Origin: Candidatus Aenigmatarchaeota archaeon
Lineage (GTDB): Archaea > Aenigmatarchaeota > Aenigmatarchaeia > GW2011-AR5
NCBI GenBank assembly: GCA_018304585.1
Contig: JAGVVY010000029.1
Location: 1-49,896 of the forward strand
Length of the DNA stretch: 49,896 bases
Direction: 5' to 3'
Shown: piece by piece, positions 9,371 to 18,589 of the stretch
Numbering within the stretch: position 1 is the first letter of the stretch
How the letters are laid out: each line of letters starts with the position of its first letter
Position numbers and translations under genes: made by a program
Notes under the pieces: model-generated
The model's input: the letters and a program-made list of their open reading frames with translations, nothing else
The model's database searches: none
Told to the model about the DNA's origin: nothing

Positions 9371-9952
9371 ATGAAAAAGCTCTTTACAGGCGCCGAAGCC
9401 GTGATATACGAGAAAGACGGCAGCATAGTCAAGGAGCGCATCAAAAAAGGCTACAGGATTCCGGCAATAGACTCGCTCCTCAGAAGCAGAAGAACGGCAT
9501 CAGAAGCGCGCCTGCTCCGGGAGGCCAGGCGCAACGGCGTAAACGTCCCTTCTCTTGCCGAAGAAGGCCGATATTCGCTCACTCTCGAAAGGATTAACGG
9601 AGAAAAACTTAAGGATCGTGAGCTCACGCCTGATCTTGCCAAGTCTGTTGGCGAATCCATGGGCCGTCTGCATGCCGCCGGCATAATCCACGGCGACCTC
9701 ACCACAAGCAATATGCTCCTTGCAGGGGAGAAGCTCTATATTATAGACTTCGGGCTGGCTTTTTTCTCGCAGCGCGATGAGGACAAGGCCAACGACCTTT
9801 ACCTTCTGAGGGAGAACCTGAAGGCGCTGGGCCGTGAAAAGGCGTGGCCTGATATTGAGCGCGGCTATCATGCCCGCTACGAAGGCGCAATGAAAGCTAT
9901 TAAAACATTATTGAAAATAGAAAAAAGACGCAGATACTCAAAAGGTGAATAA
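9371..9952 (+). CDS. bud32: KEOPS complex kinase Bud32
   Basis: GEKLKDRELT..., IIHGDLTTSNMLL, IIDFGLAF motifs. Confidence 0.95.
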   Translation: MKKLFTGAEAVIYEKDGSIVKERIKKGYRIPAIDSLLRSRRTASEARLLREARRNGVNVPSLAEEGRYSLTLERINGEKLKDRELTPDLAKSVGESMGRLHAAGIIHGDLTTSNMLLAGEKLYIIDFGLAFFSQRDEDKANDLYLLRENLKALGREKAWPDIERGYHARYEGAMKAIKTLLKIEKRRRYSKGE

Positions 9953-9962
9953 TATCGCAAGA

Positions 9963-10400
9963 ATGCATTCGAGAAAACACGGAAAACACGGCTCCAAGAA
10001 GCCCGCCAAGAAGATCAATCCGGCATGGCTGGCTTACGACAGGAAGGAGACTGAAAAACTCATAGTCAAGCTTGCCAAGGAAGGCAAAAGTTCCAGCGAG
10101 ATAGGATTCATTCTCAGGGACCAATATGGCATACCGGACGTCCGCTATTTCGGCCTCCGCATTCTCAAGTCCATGGGCGAGACGCCCAAGGGCGTGCCTG
10201 AAGACATGTACAACCTCATGGTGCAGGCCGTGAACGTCCACAAGCACATGGCCGCCAACAAGAAGGATTCCAAGGCAAAGCATGGGCTGGAACTGCTGGA
10301 AAGCAAAATCCGCCGCCTCGGCAAGTATTACGCAAGAAACGGCAGGCTTCCTGAAGACTGGAAGTACAACGTGGAAGACGCCAAGCTGCTTGTCAAGTAA
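9963..10400 (+). CDS. rps15: 30S ribosomal protein uS15
   Basis: MHSRKHGKHGSKKPAKK... LAYDRKETEKLIVKLAKEGKSSSEIGFILRDQYGIPDVR. Confidence 0.97.
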   Translation: MHSRKHGKHGSKKPAKKINPAWLAYDRKETEKLIVKLAKEGKSSSEIGFILRDQYGIPDVRYFGLRILKSMGETPKGVPEDMYNLMVQAVNVHKHMAANKKDSKAKHGLELLESKIRRLGKYYARNGRLPEDWKYNVEDAKLLVK

Positions 10401-10444
10401 GCGGTTTCTTCGTTTTATATGTTCTATAACAGACTTATTTTTCT

Positions 10445-11119
10445 ATGCAGCCCGAAGAAGTCCTTAGAAGGCTGAAGCACATATCCAGGCCGGAAGTGCT
10501 TGCAAGCATGGCGTCCTTCGGCATCCGCGCCGAGAAGGCCTACGGAGTCACCGTCCCTCTCATCAGGAAGATGGCCAAAGAGCTGGGGAAAAATCACATG
10601 CTCGCCCTGCGGCTTTGGGACACCGGCGTTCACGAAGCAAGGATACTTGCAACCATGCTGGCAGAGCCTGAAAAGATGACGGAGAGGCAGATGGAAAGAT
10701 GGGTGTCGGAAATCGCTTCGTGGGACGTAGGGGACCATTTTTGCGGCAACCTTATGGTAAAAACCCCTCTTGCATACGACAAGGCGTTTGATTGGAGCTC
10801 GAGAAAAGACGAGTTCGTCAAGCGCGCGGGCTTCGCCCTGATGGCTTATCTTGCCGTCCATGACAAGGCCGCGCCTGACAGGGCAATGGAAGCGTTCTTT
10901 GCCCCGATACGGAAGCAGTCCGGCGACGACAGGAATTTCGTGAAAAAGGCCGTCAACTGGGCGCTGAGGCAGATCGGAAAAAGAAACACCCATCTCAACA
11001 AGCTGGCCATTCAAGTGGCGCATGACATAGGACTTATAGACGCGCCCGCGACAAAATGGATAGCTTCCAACGCCCTCCACGAACTGCAGAGCGACGCGGT
11101 GAAGAAACGCCTGTCATGA
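10445..11119 (+). CDS. DNA alkylation repair protein (AlkD-like, HEAT-like)
   Basis: 224 aa; YGVTVPLIRKMAKELGKNHMLALRLWDTGVHEARILATML...SWDVGDHFCGNL. Confidence 0.9.
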   Translation: MQPEEVLRRLKHISRPEVLASMASFGIRAEKAYGVTVPLIRKMAKELGKNHMLALRLWDTGVHEARILATMLAEPEKMTERQMERWVSEIASWDVGDHFCGNLMVKTPLAYDKAFDWSSRKDEFVKRAGFALMAYLAVHDKAAPDRAMEAFFAPIRKQSGDDRNFVKKAVNWALRQIGKRNTHLNKLAIQVAHDIGLIDAPATKWIASNALHELQSDAVKKRLS

Positions 11120-11390
11120 ATAATAGTTGGCAAATTCTTCTTCACTGATTTTTGCCAGCTTAAGAACGGATTTGAGAGTTCTAGGATCTAGGTAGTACTA
11201 TGTAAGGTTTCTTATCCTGCATTCGTTGGGCGTGGATTTGAGAGTTCTAGGATCTAGGTAGTACCCAACATAAAGAGGTAGCCGACACCGTTTTTCCGCA
11301 AACCGGATGGCTTCCTCTTTGCCGTACGACTTTGAACCCGAATTTATTGCAAAGAATTATAATGCACTCGCTTCCGGAAACCAATTTAAG
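11114..11390 (-). pseudogene. hicA: HicA-like toxin, disrupted
   Basis: Hand translation: LVSGSECIIILCNKFGFKVVRQRGSH ... (other frame) YYLDPRTLKSVLKLAKISEEEFANYYS*; interrupted by repeat unit B and a frameshift, no ATG start. Confidence 0.7.
11168..11264. repeat. Unit B: 31-bp perfect direct repeat (11168-11198, 11234-11264) around a 35-bp insert
   Basis: ggatttgagagttctaggatctaggtagtac twice; insert tatgtaaggtttcttatcctgcattcgttgggcgt. Confidence 0.95.
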
Positions 11391-11598
11391 CCTGTGCAAC
11401 TTCCGCCACCTCAAAAGTGGTCAAGATGGGATGCGCTGATTTTTCTGCCGGAAATTCTTCAAGATACAGTTCCGTGGCTTCCTTCAGATTCTTCAAGGCA
11501 CCCTCTATTATGGAACCTTGGCTTGCCGTCCCTACCTCGGGGCATTCGGCTACATACATATTATCTTCTTTGTAGAGTATGGCCGTAAAAGTCTTCAT
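11386..11598 (-). CDS. hicB: HicB-family antitoxin
   Basis: MKTFTAILYKEDNMYVAECPEVGTASQGSIIEGALKNLKEATELYLEE. Confidence 0.85.
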   Translation of the reverse strand: MKTFTAILYKEDNMYVAECPEVGTASQGSIIEGALKNLKEATELYLEEFPAEKSAHPILTTFEVAEVAQA

Positions 11599-11754
11599 GC
11601 TAATAGATAATCGTTTGTCATTAAAATGCATTACATCCGCTTGTCGCATTATGGCCGAACTTATTTTGCCGCTTGGGGGGGGGGTTCCAATTATCGGGTG
11701 GCTACAAAATCCATGCATATAGTCGCCTATTGAGCATTTTCTTCAGGCTTAAAT

Positions 11755-11794
11755 AATCCTATATATAGGATTAAACAATACTAAAAATAGGATT
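11755..11794. promoter_or_regulatory. Candidate operator: palindrome AATCCTATATATAGGATT (11755-11772) plus half-site aaataggatt (11785-11794)
   Basis: Perfect 18-bp palindrome with an extra half-site just upstream of the HTH-nucleotidyltransferase pseudogene. Confidence 0.5.
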
Positions 11795-11801
11795 GATAGA
11801 T

Positions 11802-12364
11802 ATGCTGAAAAAGGGCACGAAATCATGGCCGTGTTTGCCAAAACACCATGGAAAAAGTTCACGTTCAGGGATATCAAGAAATTGACAGGGAAAAAATCGG
11901 AAAGCTACGTATATGATTCGCTAAAAAAATTTGTAAAAACCGGCTGCTCAAGGAAGAGAAAGCGGGCAATGTCGTGCTTTACACGCTTAATTTTGAATCC
12001 CTGAAAGCACGGGCATATGCGGGCTTTGTTTCCGAGCACGTTGCATGGAGCCAGAAGCATATACCGTACAGGGACATAGAAAAGGTTTCAAAAGGCATCC
12101 CAGGATTCAGATCTGGACATGGTAATAATATGTGATGATTCGCTGAATCCGAAAAGAATACAGGCAGACATAAGCCAAGACTGCAACCTGAACATACTGC
12201 CAATACATCTTTACGTTTTCAGAAAAAAGGAATTTCTTGAAATGCTGACAAACAAGGAAGAAAATTACGGCAAAGAAACGGCAAATAATAATCTTATATT
12301 TTCGGGCGGGAAGGAGTATTACGGCATAATCAACGAGGCAATCCAAAATGGATTCAATGGTTAA
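11802..12364 (+). pseudogene. wHTH-MNT nucleotidyltransferase (antitoxin-like), frameshifted
   Basis: MAVFAKTPWKKFTFRDIKKLTGKKSESYVYDSLKKFVKTG / LLKEEKAGNVVLYTLNFESLKARAYAGFVSEH / DSDLDMVIICDDSLNPKR in three frames; GSxxxG segment not found. Confidence 0.65.
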
Positions 12365-12816
12365 ACTGTTCATAGAAAGGGCGAAAAACGAACTGAAAAT
12401 AGACGAAGTTCTTCTCAGGCTTTCCGAAGACAATAGCACAAAAAAGACCTTTGCCGTCAAGGAAAATATGACATTTTACAGCGGCACAATAACCCATGCA
12501 TACTACTGCATATTCTATTCAGCAAAGGCTATTCTGGCTACAAAAAACATAAAGACTGGCGCCCCGGAAATCCACAAAAAGCCGTTTGATTCGTTCAAAA
12601 AGCATTTCGTTGATACGGGCATAATCGATGCGGAACTTCTCAAGATATACAGGTCAATGATAATCCGTGCGGACGACTTACTGGAAATATTCAGCATTGA
12701 AAGGCCAAACGGGGAAACTTCACCTATAATACCATATACCGCAGGCAAATAGAAAGCCGGCAGAAGAATCCCTCAGAAATGCGCAGACGTTTGCAATGCA
12801 TATAATCAAGAAGTGA
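12348..12816 (+). pseudogene. HEPN-domain protein, probable C-terminal frameshift
   Basis: FYSGTITHAYYCIFYSAKAILATKNI HEPN; ORF stops at 12752 but KPAEESLRNAQTFAMHIIKK* continues in a shifted frame. Confidence 0.6.
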
Positions 12817-12822
12817 CTGTAA

Positions 12823-13077
12823 ATGACAGGGAAAGAAGACGAATTCTGGGAAAAAGGCAGCTTTGCCGAGACTGTAGGCTCGGACGACATGAAAAAGAAA
12901 ATGAGAACTTTCGGCATGAAGCACGACGAGGAGATGAACTTCGCCTGCAATAAATGCAAGAAGAATATATCCGCGCACAACAATGATTGGCACGGCGGCA
13001 TGTGCGACGACTGCTTCAACGCAACGCATTTTCCGGAGGAGCAACACGCACACGTGAAAACGCCGAAGAAGCTTTAA
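12823..13077 (+). CDS. Small zinc-ribbon-like protein
   Basis: FACNKCKKNISAHNNDWHGGMCDDC. Confidence 0.55.
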   Translation: MTGKEDEFWEKGSFAETVGSDDMKKKMRTFGMKHDEEMNFACNKCKKNISAHNNDWHGGMCDDCFNATHFPEEQHAHVKTPKKL

Positions 13078-13100
13078 TAAAATCGCCGCATAATAACCGC

Positions 13101-14459
13101 ATGAACCGACTTGAGGTTCTTGAATATTATGCACGCGAGGACATAGTAAAAGAGCTTGTCAGGAACGCGGCTTACCGCGAGGTCGCGGGCGCGCATATTG
13201 ACGGCAAGTACGACGCCCGCCCCAACATCGTGCAGTTTCCCTCCGATATCATGCAGATGGCCAAGAAAGGCGTCGTCTCCTTCCACTACTCCGTCGAGCA
13301 TTGGGCAAATCCCATGGCGCTCGGCAAATCAACAGACAACTACCAGTCCCTGCGCACGGGATGGGATATGTTGCTGGACATTGATTCAAAGCTCGGCATA
13401 GAAGAAGCGCAGATTACTGCAACATTGATTGCGAAATTCATAGAAAAATACGGCGTTAAAAACTACGGCGCGAAATTTTCCGGGCGGCGCGGCTTCCACA
13501 TCGTGATGCCGTGGATAATGTTCCCGAAGCAGGTCAATTTCCGCCAAACCAAAGAGCTTTATCCTGAGATACCGAGGATAGTGTCGCGCTTCATTTGCGA
13601 GGGGATTTCCCACGAACTCATGCAGGAACTGATAAAATCGAAGGGCAGCATGAAAACCCTCCAGGATATACTCGACAAGCCCATGTCGGAAATAAGCCCT
13701 TACTATTTTGTTGAAGTCGAGCGCAACTGGGGCAACCGGCACATGTTCCGGGCGCCCTATTCGCTCAATGAAAAAACGTGGCTTGCGTCCGTGCCGCTGG
13801 CCCGCAGCGAGATTGCATCCTTCAAAAAAGAAGACGCTTCGCCCGACAAGGTCACGATAAAGCCGTTCTTTGTAGGCGAACAAAACGAAGCGGAATCGCT
13901 GCTTCTGGATGCGCTGGACTGGCACGCTTCGCTCCAGAAGGAGCCTGAAAAGAAAAAGGAAGAAAAGAAACGCTCGTACGAGAACAAGATTCCTGAAGAG
14001 CTGTTCCCGCCGTGCATCAAGCTGATTTTTGCCGGAATAAAGGACGGCAGGAAAAGGAGCATCTTCACGCTCATTAATTTCCTCCGCATGTGCAACTGGA
14101 ACTGGCAGGAAATAGAGTCGCGCCTGATGGAATGGAACAAGATCGTCCCGCTTCCGGCGAACACGATAATGACCCAGATACGCTGGGCGCAGCAGAACGC
14201 GCGCACTGCGCCCAACTGCGACAACGTCCATTACTTTGCCGACATCGGCATATGCCAGCCGGACGCCACCTGCAAGGGCGGCACTGACCGCATTACCGTG
14301 AAAAACCCGATAAACTATCCTTTGAGAAAAATTGACTTCCGCAGGGAAAAACCGGAACGCCCCAAGGAGGTCTACTCCTGCAGCCGCTGCAAAAAGCAGT
14401 TTGAAACCATGAAGGGCCTGACGATTCATCTTGGCAGGACTCACGGGATAAGCGATTGA
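13101..14459 (+). CDS. priS: DNA primase, apparent PriS-PriL C-terminal fusion with a C2H2 zinc finger
   Basis: LLDIDSKLG..., FSGRRGFHIVMPW (PriS); PPCIKLIFAGIKDGRKRSIFTLINFLR...NCDNVHYFADIGICQPDATC (PriL-CTD-like); YSCSRCKKQFETMKGLTIHLGRTHG (C2H2). Confidence 0.88.
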   Translation: MNRLEVLEYYAREDIVKELVRNAAYREVAGAHIDGKYDARPNIVQFPSDIMQMAKKGVVSFHYSVEHWANPMALGKSTDNYQSLRTGWDMLLDIDSKLGIEEAQITATLIAKFIEKYGVKNYGAKFSGRRGFHIVMPWIMFPKQVNFRQTKELYPEIPRIVSRFICEGISHELMQELIKSKGSMKTLQDILDKPMSEISPYYFVEVERNWGNRHMFRAPYSLNEKTWLASVPLARSEIASFKKEDASPDKVTIKPFFVGEQNEAESLLLDALDWHASLQKEPEKKKEEKKRSYENKIPEELFPPCIKLIFAGIKDGRKRSIFTLINFLRMCNWNWQEIESRLMEWNKIVPLPANTIMTQIRWAQQNARTAPNCDNVHYFADIGICQPDATCKGGTDRITVKNPINYPLRKIDFRREKPERPKEVYSCSRCKKQFETMKGLTIHLGRTHGISD

Positions 14460-14527
14460 ATATCTTGTCCGTTTTCCTTGAATCACGGCTCCCGCAAGCC
14501 TTACGCTTAAAAGCATAACTACGCTTT

Positions 14528-14902
14528 ATGATTATGGAAATACCGGCAGTCAATGAGCTTCCGCCGGATAATGCCAGACCCTATAAATTTGTTCAATTCG
14601 AGGTGAACGGGAACCCTTACATGCGCACGGCACAACAACCAAGCTATCATACCGATATCGTAGCAGAATTTTGCAGAGAAATAGAGTGCAAAACCTACGA
14701 AGATAATCGTAAAATATATCCTAGGGACCCTGCCGTCACGCTGGTAGGAGCCGGTTTTATATATAAGGGCGGCAATGTGTACTATTACGGGGGACGAAGC
14801 GCGAGCTACCGTATAACGCCAGACAACACGCACATGGAAAAAATAGCAGCGCTATTTCCAGAAAATAGGTTCGTGTTTGACGAATTCGTAGAACTTCGAT
14901 AA
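14528..14902 (+). CDS. hypothetical protein
   Basis: 124-aa ORF. Confidence 0.5.
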   Translation: MIMEIPAVNELPPDNARPYKFVQFEVNGNPYMRTAQQPSYHTDIVAEFCREIECKTYEDNRKIYPRDPAVTLVGAGFIYKGGNVYYYGGRSASYRITPDNTHMEKIAALFPENRFVFDEFVELR

Positions 14903-14957
14903 ATATCGCGCATGGCATTCTTCATCGTTTTTAATGTTTTATCCGGCTATTCTTTTC

Positions 14958-15587
14958 ATGCTCACTTTTGAGGCCATCCGCGATCTGGAGCGCGGCGAGG
15001 CCGAAAGCAAGACTCTGCAGAAGCTGCCGTTGACTTTTCTTGACGAACTGCGCGAGTACATGGCGCGGAAAGAAAACATGAATGACAAGACCTCTGCGGA
15101 CCTGCACGAAATAGAAAACGTAAAGCGAAGCATACGCAGGCTCCTGGAACTGAGGGAAAAGAAGCTTGTCGAGCAGGCGCTTTACACCGTAAGAACGGGG
15201 TATCCCGCCGAGAACGTGGCCGCGGCCGAAGAGAGGCTCTACCACTTCCTTGTTGAAGAAATAAAGAACTACAGGGAAAGCTTTTTCCGGCTTCTTAGCT
15301 CCCCGATGGATTCCGCGCCTGTCATGGCCGAAGAACCGAAACCCATTGAAGCTGTAAAAGAGCCCTTGCCGGAGCCCCTCAAAGCGCAGGAAATACAGGA
15401 ACCGGCCCCTGCTCCTGCGGTCGAAGCCAGGGCGAGATACCGCGTAACAAGGGCGATGCCCAGGTTCGTGGGTCCTGACATGAACGTTTACGAACTGAAG
15501 GAGTCCCAAACCGTGGAAGAGGGGCAGATTCCAAAGCCTTTAAATGATTTGTTATTAAAAAAGGGTCTGTTAGAGGTAGTCCTATGA
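14958..15587 (+). CDS. GINS complex subunit (Gins15/51-like)
   Basis: Helical A domain plus C-terminal PRFVGPDMNVYELKESQTVEEGQIPKPLNDLLLKKGLLEVV. Confidence 0.85.
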   Translation: MLTFEAIRDLERGEAESKTLQKLPLTFLDELREYMARKENMNDKTSADLHEIENVKRSIRRLLELREKKLVEQALYTVRTGYPAENVAAAEERLYHFLVEEIKNYRESFFRLLSSPMDSAPVMAEEPKPIEAVKEPLPEPLKAQEIQEPAPAPAVEARARYRVTRAMPRFVGPDMNVYELKESQTVEEGQIPKPLNDLLLKKGLLEVVL

Positions 15588-15865
15588 TAATCCCAAAAAC
15601 GCAGCAGAGATATTGTCCTTTCTGCAGGAAGCATACCGAACACAAGGTGGAAGAATCCAAGAGAAAGCCCAGAAGAGAGTCTACAAAGGGCCAAAAAAGA
15701 TACCGAAGGAAACTCAAGGGCTACGGCTCGTTCCCAAAGGAAAACCCCAAGGGAAGGGAAAAGCCGACCAGAAAGAGCGATTTCAGGTACGTCTGCTCCG
15801 TGTGCAAGAAGAAGCATCCCATAGGGAAGGGCTTCAGGGTCAAAAAGATTGAATGGCTGAAGTAG
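15584..15865 (+). CDS. rpl44e: 50S ribosomal protein eL42 (L44e)
   Basis: MIIPKTQQRYCPFCRKHTEHKVEESKRK... CSVCKKKHPIGKG. Confidence 0.95.
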   Translation: MIIPKTQQRYCPFCRKHTEHKVEESKRKPRRESTKGQKRYRRKLKGYGSFPKENPKGREKPTRKSDFRYVCSVCKKKHPIGKGFRVKKIEWLK

Positions 15866-16522
15866 ATGGGCATAATTCCTTTCGTCACGGCGCCTATAAT
15901 TGACGTTTTCCTGTTCTCCGGGCTGATGGCGCTCATCCTTTCCCTTTCCCAGAAGTTTCTCGTAAACCAGGATGAAGCCAGGCGGTTGAAGGACAGGATG
16001 GCTTCCCTGAACAAGGAAATGAAGGCGAAGCAGAACGACAAAGAAGCTTACAGCCGCATAATGGACGACTACATGAAAGAGAACAGCGTCCTCATGCGCA
16101 TGAGCATGAAGCCGTCCCTGCTTGCATTCGTGCTTTTCATATTCATATTCATCCCCACGCTTGAGCACAGCTACGGCGACCGCCACGCGATACTGACCGA
16201 AGGCATCGGCAACGTGACACTCGGCGCAGTTTCTTACGCGGTCTCTTATGCCGACGGAAAAGCGTCAGTAGACGGCGCAGAGTGCACGGTCCCCTGCGAA
16301 AAAGAAGTCAACGGCATCGGCTGGGAAATGCGGCACGAGCCGCCGAGCACGGCTCTTTTCGTGATTCACACGCCGGAAAGGATGGTATTTTCCCGGGTCA
16401 TAGCAAGGCTGCCCATAGCGCTGCCGCTTGCCGGAGAAAACGTGAGCTGGACCGGCTGGTATCTAATATCGTTGATTCCGTTCGTCATGCTTTTCAGGAA
16501 AATCATGAAGATCTCGCTATGA
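15866..16522 (+). CDS. DUF106/EMC3-TMCO1 (Oxa1 superfamily)-like membrane protein
   Basis: N-terminal TM, charged coiled coil, further TMs including MSMKPSLLAFVLFIFIFIP. Confidence 0.7.
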   Translation: MGIIPFVTAPIIDVFLFSGLMALILSLSQKFLVNQDEARRLKDRMASLNKEMKAKQNDKEAYSRIMDDYMKENSVLMRMSMKPSLLAFVLFIFIFIPTLEHSYGDRHAILTEGIGNVTLGAVSYAVSYADGKASVDGAECTVPCEKEVNGIGWEMRHEPPSTALFVIHTPERMVFSRVIARLPIALPLAGENVSWTGWYLISLIPFVMLFRKIMKISL

Positions 16523-17454
16523 GTTTCATCACAAGGTCTGCCGAACTGCCGCGATACGGGAAATACCCGGGCGCCCGGCCGATAGGGGAGCTCCTGGAAA
16601 ACGGCATAGTCGTCCTTGACAAATGGCCGGGTCCGACTTCGCACGACGTAGCTTCCATGGTCAAAAACGTCCTTGGCCGCGCAAAGGCCGGCCACGGCGG
16701 CACGCTTGACCCCATGGTTTCCGGGGTTCTTGTAATCACGCTGGACAACGCCTGCAAGGTCATTCCGGCATTGCAGGGGCAGGACAAGGAATACGTGGGA
16801 ATAATGCGACTCCACCGCGATGTTAGCGGGAACGAACTTCTTGGTGCAGTGAAGAAATTCACCGGGGAAATAACGCAGCGCCCTCCCGTCAGGAGCGCCG
16901 TGCTGAGGCGTGAAAGGAAACGCACCGTCCACGGCTTCGAGATCCTTGAGCACAAAGACCGCGACGTGCTCTTCCGCGTCCGCTGCGAAGCCGGAACTTA
17001 CGTTCGCGTTCTTTGCCATAAGATAGGCGAGCTTCTGGGAGGCGCCCACATGAAGGAGCTCCGCCGCACCGCGGCGGGCCGCTTCACCGAAGCGGACGCG
17101 GTGCGCATCCACGACATCGCAGACGCTTACGCGGACTGGAAGGAAAAAGGCTCGGAAGACATCAGGAATTACGTGCTCCCCGTCGAGGCCGCTGCCGAGC
17201 ATCTTGGAAAGATAATAATCAAGGACTCCGCGGTTTATTCGGTAGCTAACGGTTCTCCGCTATATTCAACCGGCATATCGCGCATAGAGGACACGGTGAA
17301 AAAAGGCGGCATGGTCGCGCTTCTTACGCTTCGCGGCGAATTCGTCGCCCTAGGCCGCGCGGAAATGGACGCAACTGACAAGAGAAAGGGCGTCGCGGCG
17401 AAGATTGACAGGGTAATCATGAAAGAGCCCTATCCTAATAGCAGGTTCAAATAA
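16519..17454 (+). CDS. cbf5: tRNA/rRNA pseudouridine synthase Cbf5 (TruB family, PUA domain)
   Basis: GIVVLDKWPGPTSHDVASMVKNVLGRAKAGHGGTLDPMVSGVL; C-terminal PUA. Confidence 0.96.
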   Translation: MSFITRSAELPRYGKYPGARPIGELLENGIVVLDKWPGPTSHDVASMVKNVLGRAKAGHGGTLDPMVSGVLVITLDNACKVIPALQGQDKEYVGIMRLHRDVSGNELLGAVKKFTGEITQRPPVRSAVLRRERKRTVHGFEILEHKDRDVLFRVRCEAGTYVRVLCHKIGELLGGAHMKELRRTAAGRFTEADAVRIHDIADAYADWKEKGSEDIRNYVLPVEAAAEHLGKIIIKDSAVYSVANGSPLYSTGISRIEDTVKKGGMVALLTLRGEFVALGRAEMDATDKRKGVAAKIDRVIMKEPYPNSRFK

Positions 17455-17528
17455 TATCGGAACTTTTGGCACGAACCTGCTATACAGTATGTTCGGCATA
17501 AAATATTCTGAAATCGGGCGAACATACT
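17439..17528. other. Two consecutive inverted repeats downstream of cbf5
   Basis: TAGCAGGTTC(17439-17448)/GAACCTGCTA(17473-17482); AGTATGTTCG(17486-17495)/CGAACATACT(17519-17528). Confidence 0.8.
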
Positions 17529-17561
17529 ATAGATTTAAGTCGTTTCGCCCCAACTAAGCTT

Positions 17562-17729
17562 ATGCTTCCCGAGGAGCTTCTAGAGATAATGGCATGCCCG
17601 AAGTGCAAGAGCGACCTTGAATACGACAACGCCGCAAACAAGCTGACTTGCAACGCATGCCGCCTGCGCTACGCGGTGCTTGACGGCGACATCCCCAACA
17701 TGATAATAGACGAAGCCGAGAAGTTCTGA
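17562..17729 (+). CDS. Trm112-like zinc-binding protein
   Basis: MLPEELLEIMACPKCKSDLEYDNAANKLTCNACRLRYAVLDGDIPNMIIDEAEKF; absent from ORF track. Confidence 0.8.
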   Translation: MLPEELLEIMACPKCKSDLEYDNAANKLTCNACRLRYAVLDGDIPNMIIDEAEKF

Positions 17730-17758
17730 TTTTTAAGCCTTCGTTGCATTCCATTGTT

Positions 17759-18589
17759 ATGGGCATTGCATATCTTGGATTCAACGACGCCCTCTCTCCG
17801 CATGCCCAGATGGCCGCGGATGAGGCGATGCTCGTTTGTCAACCCGCGCTGAGATTTTACGGCTACAAAGATACGGCCGTCATTCTCGGGAGAAACCAGC
17901 ACCCGTCTATTGTATCCGATGACGCATATCCTCTGGCAAGAAGAATTACCGGGGGCACGGCAACACTGGAAAAACCTGGCGATGTCCGGTGGGCGTACTC
18001 GTTTCCGAGCGAATCGTCCCTACGGGAAATGAATCGGCATGTTTGCGGGCTCCTGACGCAGTCGCTGCAGAACGCGGGAATTCCAGGCGCATATGCTGAC
18101 CCGGAAACTTCTACCGTCAAGCTGGACGGCAAAATAATCGGGGGGCATGCCAGATGCATAAAGAACGGCATGGCATTTGCGCACGGCATCATAGCGGTTA
18201 CGCCATATTCCCCGCTGCAAGTGGGCCGGGCAATACGCATGAGGCCCGGTGAAGAACAGCTCATGCAAAATATGCCGGATTTGTCTCTGGCCATGGGGGC
18301 GGCGCCCCAAGAGGCCGCTGCAACCATAAGGGCATCAATGCTGGAAACCGTGTCAGGAGGCAGATATGACATGGCCTGTTTAGCCGAACTTATGTCAACT
18401 CCGGAGTATCGTCAAGCCCTTAAAAAGCACGAAAGCCCCGCGTGGATAAAAAACGGCAGCCCGCTTCCTGCACTCCCGGATTCCGATGTGCTTGTAGTTG
18501 ACGAAGATGGCATAACACAGCTCCTCACGAAAACCGGACATTGTTTCTATTCCATGTACAAGGACTCAGAGGTCGCGGCATTGCAGTGA
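17759..18589 (+). CDS. lplA: Lipoate-protein ligase A-like (BPL/LPL fold)
   Basis: ADEAMLV...LGRNQHP...LARRITGGTATLEKPGDVRWAY. Confidence 0.8.
   Translation: MGIAYLGFNDALSPHAQMAADEAMLVCQPALRFYGYKDTAVILGRNQHPSIVSDDAYPLARRITGGTATLEKPGDVRWAYSFPSESSLREMNRHVCGLLTQSLQNAGIPGAYADPETSTVKLDGKIIGGHARCIKNGMAFAHGIIAVTPYSPLQVGRAIRMRPGEEQLMQNMPDLSLAMGAAPQEAAATIRASMLETVSGGRYDMACLAELMSTPEYRQALKKHESPAWIKNGSPLPALPDSDVLVVDEDGITQLLTKTGHCFYSMYKDSEVAALQ

Noticed and set aside
11168-11264. Conventional CRISPR array
   Set aside because: Only two repeats at each locus, different repeat at every locus, repeat B is part of a host coding sequence, and no cas genes occur in the window. Treated as spacer-like insertions instead.
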